The notes under the pieces: model-generated
What the model was told of the DNA's origin: nothing
The model's database searches: none
Seen by the model: only the letters and a program-made list of their open reading frames with translations
In this document: piece after piece, positions 14,844 to 24,000 of the stretch
Numbering within the stretch: the stretch's first letter is position 1
Layout: each line of letters starts with the position of its first letter
Assembly: GCF_008919445.1 (NCBI RefSeq)
Contig: NZ_VSLG01000002.1
Span: 345,313 to 409,312, forward strand
Reading direction: 5' to 3'
DNA length: 64,000 nt
Source of the DNA: Serinicoccus kebangsaanensis
Lineage (GTDB): Bacteria; Actinomycetota; Actinomycetes; Actinomycetales; Dermatophilaceae
Program-made: the position numbers and the translations under genes

Positions 14844-17357
14844 GTGGCAGCCACGAAAGACTGGTCCGCGCTGCGCCGGGCACTCGCGTCGATGCTCATC
14901 GGTCTGATGATCGGCGCGCTCGGATCTGCGCCGACGTCCTCGGCCGCCACCACGACGGACCTCTGCGCCCGGGCCCTCTCCCTGGCGCAGGAGGGCGCCC
15001 TCGAGGACGCCGAGACGGTGGCGTCGGCGTTGGCCGGTGACTGCCCTACGCGGGTCGCCGAGCAGACCGCGAGGGCGCGAGCAGCATCGGATGCGCTCGC
15101 GCAGCGTGCCGCACGGGCGTCCGACCAGGAGGAGCAGCTCCGGCTCGCCCGGCTCGCGCTCGACCTGGACTCCGCCAACGGCGAGGCCCAGAGGTTGGTG
15201 GAGGAGGCGACGCCCGTGCAGCGGCCCGGCCTGTGCGCCGAGGCCGACGCGGCGGTACAGAGCGGACAGTTTGCCCGGGCCGAGTCCCTCTATGCCGCGC
15301 TCGAGGGGGTCGAGGCGGCGACGAGCTGTCGGCAGACCGGGATGGTCGACCTCGCGGACGCCCGGACGGCCGCCTGGCCGCAGCGCGTCGTCGACGCGGT
15401 GACCAAGGACGGTCTGCTCCTGCTGCTGCTCGCGGTGGTGGCCTTCGGTGCCGGTGTGCTCGCCACGGCCTGGTGGCGTCCCGCCTGGCTCTCGGCGCGC
15501 GGGCGTGCGGCGATGGCCCTCGTCCTGGCCCCACTGACCCTCGTGGCGCTCGTCGCGTGGCGCTGGTGGTCACCGGACGACCTGCGCGGGCTGATCGGGC
15601 TGGCCGGCGTCCTCACGCTCGCCCTGCTGGCCGGCGGTGCGGCGTCGCTGCTCTCCCGGAGCCGCGCGCCGTTGCGCATCGAGCTGGCACCGGGTGGGGG
15701 AGACGACGGGGCGGAGGTAGCGCGGCAGACGGTGCTGCAGCTGCACGAGCTGGCCCAGGGCCGGTCCGAGGGCATCTTCGCCGTCGACGGCACCGACCTG
15801 CACGAGCAGCAGATCGGCGGCGTGCTCGACGCCGTCACCCATCCATGGGTGAGCAGCCTGCTCAAGCTCTGGGACGCGGTGGCGCTGCGCGCGGGGGACC
15901 GCGTGGTCCTGGCGGTGGCAGCAGGACGGACGAGCGTGTCGATGTACGAGGGCCGGCGCCTGGCTCATCTGCGACTCGTCGATGCCGCCGACTTCCGGGT
16001 CGCGAGGGCGGAGGCGACCGAGGCCGAGGAGGCGAGCGCCGCCCGGGACGCCGCCACCGAGGTGGCGGCGCACCTCCTCTGGTGGCGCCTGCCGAAGCCC
16101 TCGAGGATGCCCGGCCTCCACGGCGCGAGCACGGCCAGCAGCCTCGCGCTGTCCACGGTGGCTGCCCACCGCCTCGCTGCCGGGGACCTGGACGGTGCCG
16201 GGGCGCTCGCCGCCCGCGCCTGGCACCGTGACTCCGGCAACCGTGCCGCGCGCCTGGCGATGGCCAGCGCCGATGTGCTGCGGGGTGCATCCGTGCCGGC
16301 CCAGGAGCTGAGCCTGCGTCAGCTGGGGACCCTGCTCCGCGAGGAGGAGCAGCAGGCACCTGGCGGTGACTCCCCGCTCGCCTGGCGTATCCGGTACACG
16401 TACGCCACCGGTCTGGTGAACCTGGCCGTCGAGCGGGACCCCGACCTCGAGAGCCGGCAGTGGAGCGTGGACTTCCGTCGTGCCCTCGACCTGTGGGGGA
16501 CCTTCCTCGACGAGGAGGCGCGTCGGGGCCTGCCGCTGAGCGACGGCGCGCAGGAGCCGGGGGCCCGTCCCCGACGAACCCCGCACCCGGAGGAGCAGGT
16601 GCTGTGGGACTACCTGGTCAGGGCGTCCCGCAGCGCGGCGGAGGCGGTGGCCGTGGCGCTGCGGCCCTGGCCCGGCCCCATCCCCTCCACCGGCGGGCTG
16701 AAGGACATCACGGCAGGGTCGCGCACGGATCACCGCAACCTGGCCTGCGGGTGGGCGACGGCCTACCACCTCACGCCGGAGCAGTTCCCCATCGAGCGGA
16801 CGGGTCAGGCGCGGCGGTGCGTCGAGCAGATCCGGCTGGCTGCCCCCGAGGCCGCCCAGCGGAAGGGTGTCCTGGCTGACCCCTTCCTGGCCTGGGTCGA
16901 GGACTCCGCGCCCTACCGGGGGCTCATGCAGGAGTGGGACCTGGCGCCGGGACCCTATTCCGGCATCCAGTCCTTCGGAGCGCTCGCCCCCGCGCTGGCC
17001 CGCAGCCACGGCACCCCCGAGGAGCTGGTGCGTGCGCTGGAGCGCATCGACGGCCGCGAGACGCTGCGCGCCGCTCACGGGATCGACGAGGAGACGTTGC
17101 GCGCCTGGCGGGGGGCCGCCCAGTGGTTGGCTGCCGGGGTGGAGCCCGGTCTCGTGAACCGCTACCAGGGTGCGGGCCTGCTCGACCGCGAGCAGGTCCG
17201 GCGCATCCAGGACGCGGCGGTGGCGAGGCGCCTCGCCGCGCACTGCGCCGTGAGCGGGGACGCCGAGCCCTCCAGGGACGACCGCGCACTGATGCGCCGC
17301 GCCGCGCCGGTCCTCGCTCGTCAGCCTGCCGGGGCGAACTCGCAGAAGCTCTGGTAG
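14844..17357 (+). CDS. Large three-helix membrane protein of unknown function
   Basis: An 837-residue protein that I do not recognise. GTG 14844 is chosen because GGGAGG lies 8 nt upstream and it gives a signal-peptide-like start (LRRALASMLIGLMIGALGSA). Residues about 36-185 are predicted outside the cell and contain two TPR-like helical repeats, each framed by a pair of cysteines (DLCARAL...GDCPTR; GLCAEAD...TSCRQT), suggesting two disulfides. Three transmembrane helices follow at about 190-212, 222-244 and 249-272, placing the last 560 residues in the cytoplasm. That part is helical and Ala-rich, with no recognised catalytic motif. It overlaps the convergent RNase gene by 37 bp at the 3' ends. 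Confidence 0.75.
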   Translation: MAATKDWSALRRALASMLIGLMIGALGSAPTSSAATTTDLCARALSLAQEGALEDAETVASALAGDCPTRVAEQTARARAASDALAQRAARASDQEEQLRLARLALDLDSANGEAQRLVEEATPVQRPGLCAEADAAVQSGQFARAESLYAALEGVEAATSCRQTGMVDLADARTAAWPQRVVDAVTKDGLLLLLLAVVAFGAGVLATAWWRPAWLSARGRAAMALVLAPLTLVALVAWRWWSPDDLRGLIGLAGVLTLALLAGGAASLLSRSRAPLRIELAPGGGDDGAEVARQTVLQLHELAQGRSEGIFAVDGTDLHEQQIGGVLDAVTHPWVSSLLKLWDAVALRAGDRVVLAVAAGRTSVSMYEGRRLAHLRLVDAADFRVARAEATEAEEASAARDAATEVAAHLLWWRLPKPSRMPGLHGASTASSLALSTVAAHRLAAGDLDGAGALAARAWHRDSGNRAARLAMASADVLRGASVPAQELSLRQLGTLLREEEQQAPGGDSPLAWRIRYTYATGLVNLAVERDPDLESRQWSVDFRRALDLWGTFLDEEARRGLPLSDGAQEPGARPRRTPHPEEQVLWDYLVRASRSAAEAVAVALRPWPGPIPSTGGLKDITAGSRTDHRNLACGWATAYHLTPEQFPIERTGQARRCVEQIRLAAPEAAQRKGVLADPFLAWVEDSAPYRGLMQEWDLAPGPYSGIQSFGALAPALARSHGTPEELVRALERIDGRETLRAAHGIDEETLRAWRGAAQWLAAGVEPGLVNRYQGAGLLDREQVRRIQDAAVARRLAAHCAVSGDAEPSRDDRALMRRAAPVLARQPAGANSQKLW

Positions 17358-17911
17358 TGGTCCTCGGTGTAGTACCAGACCTCGGGGTCGACCTCGCCGC
17401 CGCCGGTGACGACCCGCTTGGCGCCCCGGTGGTCCAGCCCGGGGGTCTCGACGGTGAACTCCTGGTAGTAGCCGAACGACTCGTCCGGGAGAAAGCCCTC
17501 GCGGTTCTCGAAGGTGATGCCATCCCTGCCGTAGTCGTAGGGACCGCCGACCTCGATGTCGTCGACGACCGGGTCCAGCTCGTCCGGGAGCATGCCCTCG
17601 GCGCAGGCGTCGACGTCGTCCCAGTCGCGGGTGTCGACGCCGACCGGATCACCTTGGTCGGCGTCGGCGGCCGGGTCGCTCTCCTGGGTGGGCTCGGGAG
17701 CGTCCACGCCGGACCCTGACTGCTCCTCGCCGGAGTCCTCGGTCATCGAGCCGAAGGTCGTGTCCTCGGAGGTGGACCCGCCCGGTGTGCCCTGCCCGGT
17801 CGGTGCCGCCGCGTCGTCGGTGCCCTGACCGCCCTGGCCGACCATCAGCCAGAGCACGATCGCGGCGCACAGCACGAGCAGCCCGGTGGCGACCGGGCGG
17901 GACAGCCTCAC
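17321..17911 (-). CDS. Membrane-anchored or secreted RNase of the N1/T1 (barnase-like) superfamily
   Basis: A 196-residue protein. The N-terminus (VATGLLVLCAAIVLWLMVG) is a signal peptide or anchor, followed by about 60 acidic, Ser/Gly/Thr-rich residues and a C-terminal microbial RNase domain of about 95 residues. The domain has LPDELDPVVDDIEVGGPYDY, a central YYQEFTVETPG with the general-base glutamate, RGAKRVVTGGG with the catalytic arginine, and YYTEDHYQSF with the catalytic histidine, matching guanyl-specific RNases such as RNase Sa. GTG start overlaps the barstar stop as GTGA. Pairing with an inhibitor gene suggests a toxin or exported nuclease with immunity. Confidence 0.87.
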   Translation of the reverse strand: MRLSRPVATGLLVLCAAIVLWLMVGQGGQGTDDAAAPTGQGTPGGSTSEDTTFGSMTEDSGEEQSGSGVDAPEPTQESDPAADADQGDPVGVDTRDWDDVDACAEGMLPDELDPVVDDIEVGGPYDYGRDGITFENREGFLPDESFGYYQEFTVETPGLDHRGAKRVVTGGGEVDPEVWYYTEDHYQSFCEFAPAG

Positions 17912-18273
17912 GACTGATCACCGCCAGCCGCCCGCCGGGGCCCCAGCGCCACCACGGCCAGCGAATCGGCGTCGTCGAGGATCTCGGAGAGGATCCACCA
18001 GGCCCGGCCCTCGGTCTCGGCGAACAGACCGGCGTCCTCCCACAGCAGCGCCACCTCCTGCCCGCCCCAGCTCTGGGCGAGGTCGCGGAGCGAGTCGACG
18101 AGGGCGTCCAGGTTCAGCGCCGCGGTCCGCGGCAGCCGGAGCGCCTGGGCGACCTGCGCCTGCATCTCGCGCAGACCCCCGCCGACCGGCGTGCTGACCT
18201 CGGCGACGGCATACCCCGCCTGGGCGAAGTGGGCCCGCGCGTCGTCCGCGCGCTCCGCGGCGAGGATGATCAC
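17908..18273 (-). CDS. Barstar-family ribonuclease inhibitor
   Basis: About 121 residues from GTG 18273 (VIILAAERADDARAHFAQAG). The segment LNLDALVDSLRDLAQSW matches the barstar helix and loop that plug the RNase active site (NLDALWDxL signature), and the end reads ALLWEDAGLFAE. It should neutralise the RNase encoded directly after it. It overlaps purB upstream and the RNase downstream by 4 nt each (GTGA), so inhibitor is made before enzyme from one message. The much longer open frame covering purB in another frame is a shadow. Confidence 0.88.
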   Translation of the reverse strand: MIILAAERADDARAHFAQAGYAVAEVSTPVGGGLREMQAQVAQALRLPRTAALNLDALVDSLRDLAQSWGGQEVALLWEDAGLFAETEGRAWWILSEILDDADSLAVVALGPRRAAGGDQS

Positions 18274-19736
18274 CGCTGCTCCAGGTGCCGGACGAGCTCC
18301 GGCGCCAGGCCGACATACGTGGCCGGGGTCAGCGCGGCGAGCCGCTCCTCCTCCTGCGGCGGCAGGCCCAGCCCGCGGACGAACTCGACCAGCTCCGCCT
18401 GCCCGATCCGGCGCCCCCGGGTGAGCTCCTTGAGCCGCTCGTAGGGGTTGCTCATCCCCTCGGCGCCGCGCGCCGCCAGGGCGCGCATGACGGACTGGAT
18501 CGGCTCGGCGAGCACCTCCCAGTTGGCGTCGAGGTCGGCGGCCATCGCCTCCGGCACCGCGTCCAGACCGGCCAGGCCGCGACCGACGTTGTCCAGGGCG
18601 AGCACGCTGTGGCCGAGCGCGGTGCCGATGTTGCGCTGCATCGAGGAGTCGGTGAGGTCGCGCTGCAGCCGGCTGGTCACCAGCGTCGAGGCGAGGACGT
18701 CCAGCAGCGCGTTGCTCACCTCGAGGTTGGCCTCGGCGTTCTCGAACCGGATCGGGTTGACCTTGTGCGGCATGGTGCTGGAGCCGACGGTGCCCTGCCC
18801 CCGCACCTGGGCGAAGTACCCCATCGAGATGTAGGTCCACATGTCGGTCGCCAGGTTGTGCAGGATGCGGTTGAACCGCGCCACGTCGGCATAGAGCTCC
18901 GCCTGCCAGTCGTGGCTCTCGATCTGCGTGGTGAGCGGGTTCCACTGCAGGCCGAGGTGCTCGACGAAGGTGCGGCTGACCTGCTGCCAGTCCGCCCCCG
19001 GGACCGCCTCGACGTGCGCTCCGTAGGTGCCGGTGGCGCCGTTGAGCTTGCCGAGGTATGCGCATCGCTCGACCCGGCGGAGCTGCCGGGTGAGGCGGTG
19101 GGCGAGCACGGCGAGCTCCTTGCCCATGGTGGTGGGTGTCGCGGGCTGCCCGTGGGTGTGGGCGAGCAGCGGCACGTCGGCCAGCTCTCCCGCCATCGCG
19201 GCGAGCTGGTCCACCAGACCGTGGGCCTTCGGGAGCCAGACCTCGATGATCGCCCCCTGGACGAGGAGGGCGTAGGAGGTGTTGTTGATGTCCTCGCTGG
19301 TGCAGGCGAAGTGGATGAGCTCGGCAAGCGCTGCGGTGCGGGTCGCGACGTCGCCGGGCTGCCCGGACTGCGCGGAGCGCTGCAGGATGTCCGCGAGCCG
19401 GCGCCGCAGGAAGTACTCGATCGCCTTGACGTCGTGCACCGTCTCGGCCTCGATCTGGGCCAGCTCGGTGACCGTCGCGGCGTCGAAGTCGACGACCAGG
19501 GCGCGCAGCGCGGCCTGCTCCGCCTCGGTGAGCGCGGGGGCGCCGGGCACCGCCTCCTGGGTCACGAGGTGGATGAGCCACTCGACCTCGACGTGCAGCC
19601 GGGCCCGGTTGAGCGCAGCCTCGGAGAGATGGTCGACCAGCGGGGCCACGGCGCCGCGATAGCGACCGTCCAACGCCCCCAGGGAGGGGGCGGGGTCGAG
19701 CTCGGCGAGCGGCGTGCGGGAGGCGGGCAGCGGCAT
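18270..19736 (-). CDS. purB: Adenylosuccinate lyase
   Basis: A 488-residue member of the fumarase/aspartase superfamily. The conserved signature is GSSTMPHKVNPIRFENAEAN near residue 310; other motifs are FACTSEDINNTSYALL and HTHGQPATPTTMGKE with the catalytic histidine. It splits SAICAR and adenylosuccinate in purine synthesis and matches the longer E. coli-type PurB. ATG start. It leads a three-gene unit with barstar and RNase genes through two 4-nt overlaps, an unexpected association for a housekeeping enzyme. Confidence 0.95.
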   Translation of the reverse strand: MPLPASRTPLAELDPAPSLGALDGRYRGAVAPLVDHLSEAALNRARLHVEVEWLIHLVTQEAVPGAPALTEAEQAALRALVVDFDAATVTELAQIEAETVHDVKAIEYFLRRRLADILQRSAQSGQPGDVATRTAALAELIHFACTSEDINNTSYALLVQGAIIEVWLPKAHGLVDQLAAMAGELADVPLLAHTHGQPATPTTMGKELAVLAHRLTRQLRRVERCAYLGKLNGATGTYGAHVEAVPGADWQQVSRTFVEHLGLQWNPLTTQIESHDWQAELYADVARFNRILHNLATDMWTYISMGYFAQVRGQGTVGSSTMPHKVNPIRFENAEANLEVSNALLDVLASTLVTSRLQRDLTDSSMQRNIGTALGHSVLALDNVGRGLAGLDAVPEAMAADLDANWEVLAEPIQSVMRALAARGAEGMSNPYERLKELTRGRRIGQAELVEFVRGLGLPPQEEERLAALTPATYVGLAPELVRHLEQR

Positions 19737-19780
19737 ACCGGCATTGTGGCAGGCAGCGGGATAGACCCCTGCATCCCGGC

Positions 19781-19824
19781 GTCAACGTGGAGTTGACAAC
19801 CAGGTCTGTCAACCGTATGTTGAC
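19781..19824 (+). promoter_or_regulatory. Promoter with two GTCAAC-N5-GTTGAC operators
   Basis: Two identical inverted repeats, GTCAACGTGGAGTTGAC (19781-19797) and GTCAACCGTATGTTGAC (19808-19824), lie 27 bp apart, so on nearly the same DNA face after about 2.5 turns. They overlap a strong promoter: TTGACA (19793-19798), 17-nt spacer, TATGTT (19816-19821), with ATG only 8 nt after the -10, predicting a leaderless message. A regulator bound here would block RNA polymerase; the HTH protein encoded second in the operon is the natural candidate. Confidence 0.75.
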
Positions 19825-19828
19825 ACGT

Positions 19829-20092
19829 ATGACGACGCGCAGAGACACCGCCATGAGCACCTTCCGGACCTCGGCCGGGCTGGCCGCCATCATGGTCGGC
19901 TTCGTGACCCTGCTGCTCTCCCGGCAGATCGACGGCGGCTTCTGGCACGGCTTCTTCCAGGGGGCGACGGTCGCCCTCATGGTCCTGGGCGCCTTCTTCG
20001 TCGGCAGCGGCATCTGGCCGCGTCGCCGCGCCGACGGCGACGAGCAGGAGCACTGGCTGCCCAGCCGTGACGGCTCGGGGGACGGGCGATGA
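19829..20092 (+). CDS. Small two-helix membrane protein
   Basis: An 87-residue protein with two transmembrane helices (TSAGLAAIMVGFVTLLLS and GATVALMVLGAFFVGSGIW) and a polar C-terminal tail. ATG 19829 is chosen because it lies at the predicted transcription start; ATG 19853 is an alternative. No catalytic motif. The stop overlaps the following HTH gene (ATGA), so the two products are probably functionally linked. Expression should be controlled by the double operator in front. Confidence 0.78.
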   Translation: MTTRRDTAMSTFRTSAGLAAIMVGFVTLLLSRQIDGGFWHGFFQGATVALMVLGAFFVGSGIWPRRRADGDEQEHWLPSRDGSGDGR

Positions 20093-20658
20093 GCCACGCC
20101 GCCCCGACCGAGCCCGAGCGCGGGCAGGACCTGCTCGCCCAGCTGGGCCGGGTGATCGTCGGCGGTGAGCAGGAGCTGTCGTCGGCCGAGACGCTCACCC
20201 CCGAGGCACACCTGTGGCTGGTCCGCCGCAGCGCCGAGGCGCACGGGGCGACGGCAGACCTGCTGCAGCAGGCCGTCGGCTCGGCCCGGGCGGCCGGCGT
20301 GAGCTGGGCGCGGCTGGGCGAGGAGCTGGGGCTGAGCCGCCAGGGGGCCCAGCAGCGCTTCGGGCCGGCCACCGAGGTGGCCGACGACGCCGACGAGGAC
20401 GTGCGGTGGCTCGGGCCGGTCACCGCGGTGGACGAGATGGGGGAGCTGCAGCTCGCGGGCGAGCTCGGGTGGCACACCGTGGAGGCCGGGATGTTCCGGC
20501 ACCGGATGGTGCGGACCGCCACGCAGTGGGAGCACCGGCGGGTGGTGTGGACGCGGCCGGCCCGGCACTACCTGACCGACGGGTGGGAGGTCGGCGCCCG
20601 GGCCTTCCCGTGGCTCTACCTGGTGCGGGACACCGGTCGGAGCGCGGCCACCGGGTGA
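20089..20658 (+). CDS. Putative helix-turn-helix regulator
   Basis: A 189-residue protein without membrane segments. Residues about 60-90 (AVGSARAAGVSWARLGEELG, then LSRQGAQQRFG) form a helix-turn-helix of the kind seen in actinobacterial sigma-like or Xre-like HTH proteins. The C-terminal half is unassigned and Trp-rich. Coupled to the small membrane protein by ATGA overlap. It is the likely ligand of the GTCAAC-N5-GTTGAC sites, which would make the pair autoregulated; this is inference. A short CCGGGT/ACCCGG stem lies across its stop codon. Confidence 0.65.
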   Translation: MSHAAPTEPERGQDLLAQLGRVIVGGEQELSSAETLTPEAHLWLVRRSAEAHGATADLLQQAVGSARAAGVSWARLGEELGLSRQGAQQRFGPATEVADDADEDVRWLGPVTAVDEMGELQLAGELGWHTVEAGMFRHRMVRTATQWEHRRVVWTRPARHYLTDGWEVGARAFPWLYLVRDTGRSAATG

Positions 20659-20679
20659 GGACCCGGGGCCGGTGGCGGC

Positions 20680-21018
20680 TCAGTGGCGCTTGGTGTCGGG
20701 GTCGACCTCGTCGGCGCTGACGTAGTCGCCGGTGACGCGGTCGCGGTGCTCACGGGCGATGCGGGTGGCCTCCTCGGCCTCGCTGTGCAGCTTGTCCGCG
20801 CGCACCTGCGCCTCCCGGGCCTTGCCCTGCAGCTCGCGGGCGCGTTCCTCCGCGCTCTGGGCGTAGGACTCGCCGGACTGGGCCTGCTCGCGCAGCCCGG
20901 CCGCCTCCTGACGCGCTGCGACGATCCGCCGGTTGCGCGCGACCAGCGCCCAGACGACCAGCGCCGCGAGGACGAGCACCGCGGCGAGCACGATCCAGAA
21001 GGTGACCATGTTGTCCAT
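20680..21018 (-). CDS. Membrane-anchored coiled-coil protein
   Basis: A 112-residue protein with one N-terminal transmembrane helix (TFWIVLAAVLVLAALVVWAL) and a charged coiled coil (from about residue 30 to 95, rich in Ala, Glu, Arg and Gln heptads). No enzymatic motif. It lies 9 nt after cydDC on the same strand and could be its last operon member. Function unknown. Confidence 0.75.
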   Translation of the reverse strand: MDNMVTFWIVLAAVLVLAALVVWALVARNRRIVAARQEAAGLREQAQSGESYAQSAEERARELQGKAREAQVRADKLHSEAEEATRIAREHRDRVTGDYVSADEVDPDTKRH

Positions 21019-21027
21019 CCCCGCAAC

Positions 21028-24000
21028 CTAGCCGATGAGCGGCGCCGCCGCTCGGCCGTCCGCCGGGTATGCGGCGCACCCCACCGGCTGGGTGCGCCAG
21101 GTCCCGACTGGTGGCTGCCCGTGGCCGACCAGCACCACGGCGCGCTCCGCTCCCCACCGCTCCAGCAGGCCCCCGAGCGCCCGCTGGGCGGTGGCGTCGT
21201 CGAGGTGCGCGGTCGGCTCGTCGAGCAGCAGCAGCGGCCGGCCGGAGACGAGCGCCCGCGCGAGCGCCAGCCGGGCTCGCTCACCGCCGGAGAGCCCGGC
21301 CACGAGGGTGTCCAGGCCCTCGGGGAGGGTGGCGAGCCACGCACCCAGGTCCACCGCCTCCAGCGCCTCGACGAGCTCGGCGTCGCGGGGGCGCTCCCGC
21401 CGGGCCAGGGCGAGGTTGGCCCGCACCGACCCGGCGAAGGCGTGCGGCTCGTCGTCCACCAGCGCGACCAGCGACCGGACCTGCTCGAGCTGCACCTGCT
21501 GCACCGGTCGGGTCCGCCCGTCGCTGCCGGCTAGGCGGTAGGCCCCGCCCGTCGGGTCGAGGTGGCGTGCGAGGACCGCCAGCGCGGTGGACTTGCCCGC
21601 GCCGTTCGGCCCGGTCAGGTGGACGCGGTCTCCGGGCTCGACGGTGAGGTCCAGGGGGTGCAGGTCCGGAGGGGTGGGGGCGCCGGACGAGGGATCCCAC
21701 CGGGCGGACACGTGATGCAGCGCCGCGGACAGCGGGCCGGGCGGCAGCGGGGCCTCACCCGCAGCGTCCACCGCCGGGTCCTGCTGCAGCACCGCGGCGA
21801 CCCGTCGGCCGGCCGCCCGCGCCCTGGCGCGTGCCCCGGCGATCTCGGGCAGGCCCACCCAGGTCTCGGCGAGCGCGACCGGCACGAGCGCGACGAGCGC
21901 GGCATAGGGGCTGCTCAGCCCACCCGTCGCCTGCGCCGACCACGCGGCGCCGGTGACCACGGCGATCGTGCTGGCGACGACCGCCCAGGCCACCGTCACA
22001 CCCGCCGCGCGGGCCCGCGTCAGCCGGGCCTCGCAGCGCCGCTGGTGCGCCTCGAGAGCCGCGAGCCGTCCCAGCAGCCGCTCGTGACCACCGTCGCGCC
22101 CCGTCACCGCCTGCACCGCGAGCAGGTCGGCGCACCAGGACGTCACCTGCTCCTGCACCCGTCCGAGGGCCACCACGGCCGCGTCCTGCGCGAGCCGCTC
22201 GACGGCATACCCGAGCACGGCGACCGCTGCCGCCAGCGTCCCACCGGCCGCGACGGCCAGGCCGGCGACCGGCAGGTGCCACGCCGCGACGACCGAGCCC
22301 ACCGCGGTGGCGACGACCGCCGACCACGCCGGCACGGTGAACCGCACCTGGTCGTCCACCACGTCGTCCAGGTCGCGGGCCATGGCCCCCAGGAGCGCGC
22401 CCTTGCTGCCCCGCCCCAGCCGCGCCGGGGTCAGCGGCACGAGCGCGGCGAAGACACCCGCGCGCCGCCGGGCCAGGTCCGCGAGCGCGACGTCGTGGCT
22501 GACGACGCGCTCGGCATACCGCAGCACCGGTCGGAAGATGCCGAAGGCCCGCACCCCGACGACCGCCACCAGCAGGGTCAGCACCACCGGCATCGTGGAG
22601 GCCTGCACGATGAGCCACCCCGAGGTGGCGGTGAGGGCGACGCCGCAGCTCACCGAGGCGCCGCCGAGCAGGCACGCCAGGGCCAGCCCGCCGCGGCGGC
22701 CACCCGGTCCGGCGGGCCGGGGGACCTGGTGCTGGTCGTCGCGGTCGGGGTGCGAGGACGGTGTGTCACATCCGTCGTCCTGGCGACCGATGTGACACAC
22801 CGTTCCTGCACCACCGTCGAGGTCCCACCGCTGGTCGGCGAGCGCCATGAGGAGCGGGTCGTGGGTGACCACGACCACGCGGCGCTCGCGGGCCAGACCG
22901 AGCAGGACCTCGTGCACGAGCGGTATGCCGTCGGCGGCGACGGCGGCCGTCGGCTCGTCCAGCAGCAGCAGCGGCGCCGGCGACAGGAGGGCGCGGGCCA
23001 GGGCGAGCCGGGCACGTTGCCCGGCGGACAGACCCAGCCCGTCGTCCCCGAGCCGGGTGTCCAGGCCGTGCCGGTCGGCGAGGTGGGTCCACAGGCCGAC
23101 CTGCTCCAGGGCCTGCTCCAGCTGGGCGTCGGTCGCGTCCGGGGCCGCCAGGGCAATGGTGTCGCGCACCGTGCCGGGCAGCAGCAGCGGACGTTGCGTG
23201 GCCAGGTGCGCCGGGGGTGCGTCGACCTGGCCGGACGCGGGCGTGCGCAGCCCGGCCAGCAGCTCGAGCACGGTCGTCTTGCCCGCGCCGCTGGGGCCGG
23301 TGAGGACGGTGAGACCGGGGCCCGCCGGGGTGCTCAGCGTCACCTCGGGCAGCGTCTGCGCCCGGCCGAGGTGGGCATACCGGACGCCGGTCAGGCCGAT
23401 CGCCCCGTCCCCCCGTGCCGACGGACGTGCACCACGCGCCTCCCTCTCGCCCGTCGGGCCTGGATCGGACCGTCGTGCACGTCGGTCCGCACGCCCGGCG
23501 GGCCCCTGACCCCCTGTCCGGTCGGGTGAGGCGGCGGCTGGGGAGGTGAGGATGCCGTTGGCGGACAGCTCCTCGAGCACCTGCGCGCCGTCGGCGGCGT
23601 TGTGGAACTCGGCGCCGACCCGCCGGATCGGCCAGTACGCCTCGGGAGCCAGCAGGATCGCGGTGAGCCCGACGACGAGGTCCATGCCGCCGTGCGCCAG
23701 CCGCAGCCCCACCGCCACCGCGACCATCGCCACCGAGATGGTCGCCAGCAGCTCCAGGGCGGCCGTGGACAGGAAGGCGGTGCGCAGGGTGGCGACGCTC
23801 GCCCGACGGTGCCGCTCCCCGACCTCGCGCACCACGTCGACCTGGGCCCGCGCCCGGCCGTAGGCGACCAGCGTCGGCAGCCCGCGCATCACGTCGAGGA
23901 AGTGCCCCGACAGCAGCTCCATCGCCCGCCACCGACGCCGGGTCTCGTCCCGCGTGTGCAGGCCGATGAGCGCCGCGAAGACGGGGAGCAGCGGCAGCGT

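Noticed and set aside
17908..20568. An 886-residue open frame across purB
   Set aside because: Only its last 121 codons (barstar) have protein-like sequence; the rest is an Arg/Pro/Ala-rich shadow of purB in another frame.
20651..20666. CCGGGT/ACCCGG stem as the terminator of the HTH gene
   Set aside because: Only 6 bp, overlaps the stop codon and has no T tract; too weak to list as a feature.
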